64,000 nucleotides of DNA, taken from assembly GCF_001027925.1 (NCBI RefSeq), contig NZ_LECT01000006.1, positions 62,001 through 126,000 on the forward strand, read 5' to 3'. The position numbers and the translations under genes were made by a program. Below the pieces are notes generated by a model. That model did not search any database and was not told where the DNA came from. It saw only the letters and a program-made list of their open reading frames with translations. The stretch is from Rhodopirellula islandica (lineage in GTDB: Bacteria > Planctomycetota > Planctomycetia > Pirellulales > Pirellulaceae). The first letter of the stretch is position 1. Each line of letters opens with the position of its first letter. This document shows positions 63,023-64,000 of the stretch, in pieces.

Positions 63023-63777
63023 TGCACCGCCTCCGCACCGAGTGATTCTTGGTAGCGATTCGCGATGATCTGCGGGTCTCGTGTGCCCAACGTTTCAAAC
63101 TCGGCCAGGTTGGTGCCGTCCTTCATGACCACCACGCGGTCCGCCCACATCGCGACGTGGGGTTCGTGGGTCACGACCACGACGCTGCGTTGTTCTTCAT
63201 CGACGAGGCCGCGAAGAAGCTGACAAATCTGAGTGCCGGTGACCGAATCCAAACTGCCGGTGGGCTCGTCGGCCAGCAGGATGGCTGGGTCGCAAATCAG
63301 GGCTCTCGCAATCGCGATGCGTTGTTGCTCGCCGCCGGAAAGAGCCATGGGGCGATGCGAACGTCGCTCGCTCATCCCAAGCCGGTCGAGCAGGCGTTCG
63401 ACGCGATCGTCCAAGTTGCCAGAGTCGGTTGCTGGGAGGCGAACGTTCTCCTCCGCGGTCAAAGCCGGGATCAAGTTGTAGGCTTGGAAGACGATTCCCA
63501 AGTTCTTTTGCCGGAACTTGGTGAGCGCGACGTCGCCCAACTGCGAGAGATCTTGCCCGGACACAACCACCTGTCCCGAGTCGACTTGGATCAGGCCCGC
63601 CATCGCATGCAGCAGCGTGCTTTTACCCGATCCCGACGCACCCATGATCGCCACGAATTCGCCTGGTTGGACGGTCAGGTTCACCCCATCCAACGCGTGC
63701 ACCGTGGAAGTGCCTTGGCAATAGGTCTTGCAAACTTGATCGATTTGCAGCGGCGTGGCAGAGGTGATGGAAGGCAC
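63019..63777 (-). CDS. ABC transporter ATP-binding protein (LolD/MacB type), coupled to the permease
   Basis: 252 residues, MPSITSATPLQIDQVCKTYC. Walker A is [11 protein letters not shown], signature is [15 protein letters not shown], Walker B is [13 protein letters not shown], and the H loop VTHEPH is complete. The C-terminus has about 30 residues beyond the core. It precedes the permease and overlaps it by 4 bp (ATGA), so the two form one complex. A second related ATPase lies after the permease. The substrate is unknown. Confidence 0.92.
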   Translation of the reverse strand: MPSITSATPLQIDQVCKTYCQGTSTVHALDGVNLTVQPGEFVAIMGASGSGKSTLLHAMAGLIQVDSGQVVVSGQDLSQLGDVALTKFRQKNLGIVFQAYNLIPALTAEENVRLPATDSGNLDDRVERLLDRLGMSERRSHRPMALSGGEQQRIAIARALICDPAILLADEPTGSLDSVTGTQICQLLRGLVDEEQRSVVVVTHEPHVAMWADRVVVMKDGTNLAEFETLGTRDPQIIANRYQESLGAEAVH

Positions 63778-64000
63778 GGGAAGGATGACTCCTCAAGGCG
63801 TGAATGACGAAGTTCTGCGTCGACAGAATTGGGACCGAGCGCATGGATCGACGACGTCGAATTGACCAGGCGAACGGACGTGGCGTTGGGACTCAAGGCG
63901 GCGATGGAGAATGCGTCGCCGTTGGCGAAATTTTCATCAGTCTCAAGAAGCGAATGCCTTCGGAAACTCCTGTTTCGCGAGAGGACCGACATTGGTCCGG

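Noticed and set aside
63778-64000. Minus-strand frame of about 100 codons at the right end
   Set aside because: Overlaps the ATPase start in another frame, and no domain is visible; left as intergenic.
1-64000. tRNA, rRNA, CRISPR array, integrase or transposase
   Set aside because: None seen on either strand by eye; a tRNA scan would settle it.

Overview
The window looks like chromosomal DNA of a Rhodopirellula-type planctomycete (Pirellulaceae). Three things suggest this: a DUF1559 prepilin-like protein with the motif [15 protein letters not shown] (58871-57765), a planctomycete-style ECF sigma factor next to a Ser/Thr kinase (42918-45906), and a short non-coding patch whose minus strand reads ITRSVSEE (about 47410-47434), which I recall as a dispersed repeat of this group. 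Low gene density on mixed strands, GTG/TTG starts and weak ribosome sites also fit. I see no rRNA, tRNA, CRISPR array, phage or intact insertion sequence.

Layout. 1-11.8 kb: the start of a carbamoyltransferase gene, threonine synthase, a Gly/Tyr-rich exported protein, a sugar-binding lipoprotein whose two halves are in swapped (circularly permuted) order, a YjfB-like small protein, tandem metallophosphoesterases, TsaB, and a BamA split into separate POTRA and barrel genes. 11.9-19.5 kb: two translationally coupled multi-PAS hybrid histidine kinases, one fused to CheR and to a CheB domain that has lost its catalytic Ser and apparently His. 20-32.5 kb: many small stress or envelope proteins (CsbD, DUF1328, Rho-N, DUF883-like, Pmp3, lipoproteins, DoxX, ZIP), then an SDR / aldehyde dehydrogenase / quinone-reductase-like operon.

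32.8-42.7 kb: SugE/Gdx, DUF1569, an RND efflux adaptor and pump (coupled), an HD hydrolase, PhzF, GNAT and MarR. 42.9-49.3 kb: ECF sigma, a transmembrane Ser/Thr kinase whose outer domain carries two Spy-like LTxxQ motifs, a UGT-type glycosyltransferase and a LamG-sialidase. 49.3-55 kb: a CotH / VTC / DUF4956 operon and a divergently transcribed terpene-cyclase-like repeat protein. 55-58.9 kb: a tight five-gene operon (DUF1559, PepSY-TM, DUF2271, DUF4198, membrane flavodoxin) that resembles periplasmic metal-reduction loci and lies behind a perfect 23-bp palindrome. 59.2-63.8 kb: two LolD/MacB-type ATPases around a 931-residue FtsX-type permease.

The strongest candidates for something new are the permuted binding protein, the membrane-flavodoxin/PepSY operon with its palindrome, the kinase with an LTxxQ sensor domain, the split BamA and the pseudo-CheB fusion. 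Functions are assigned by reading motifs only; no database search was run.
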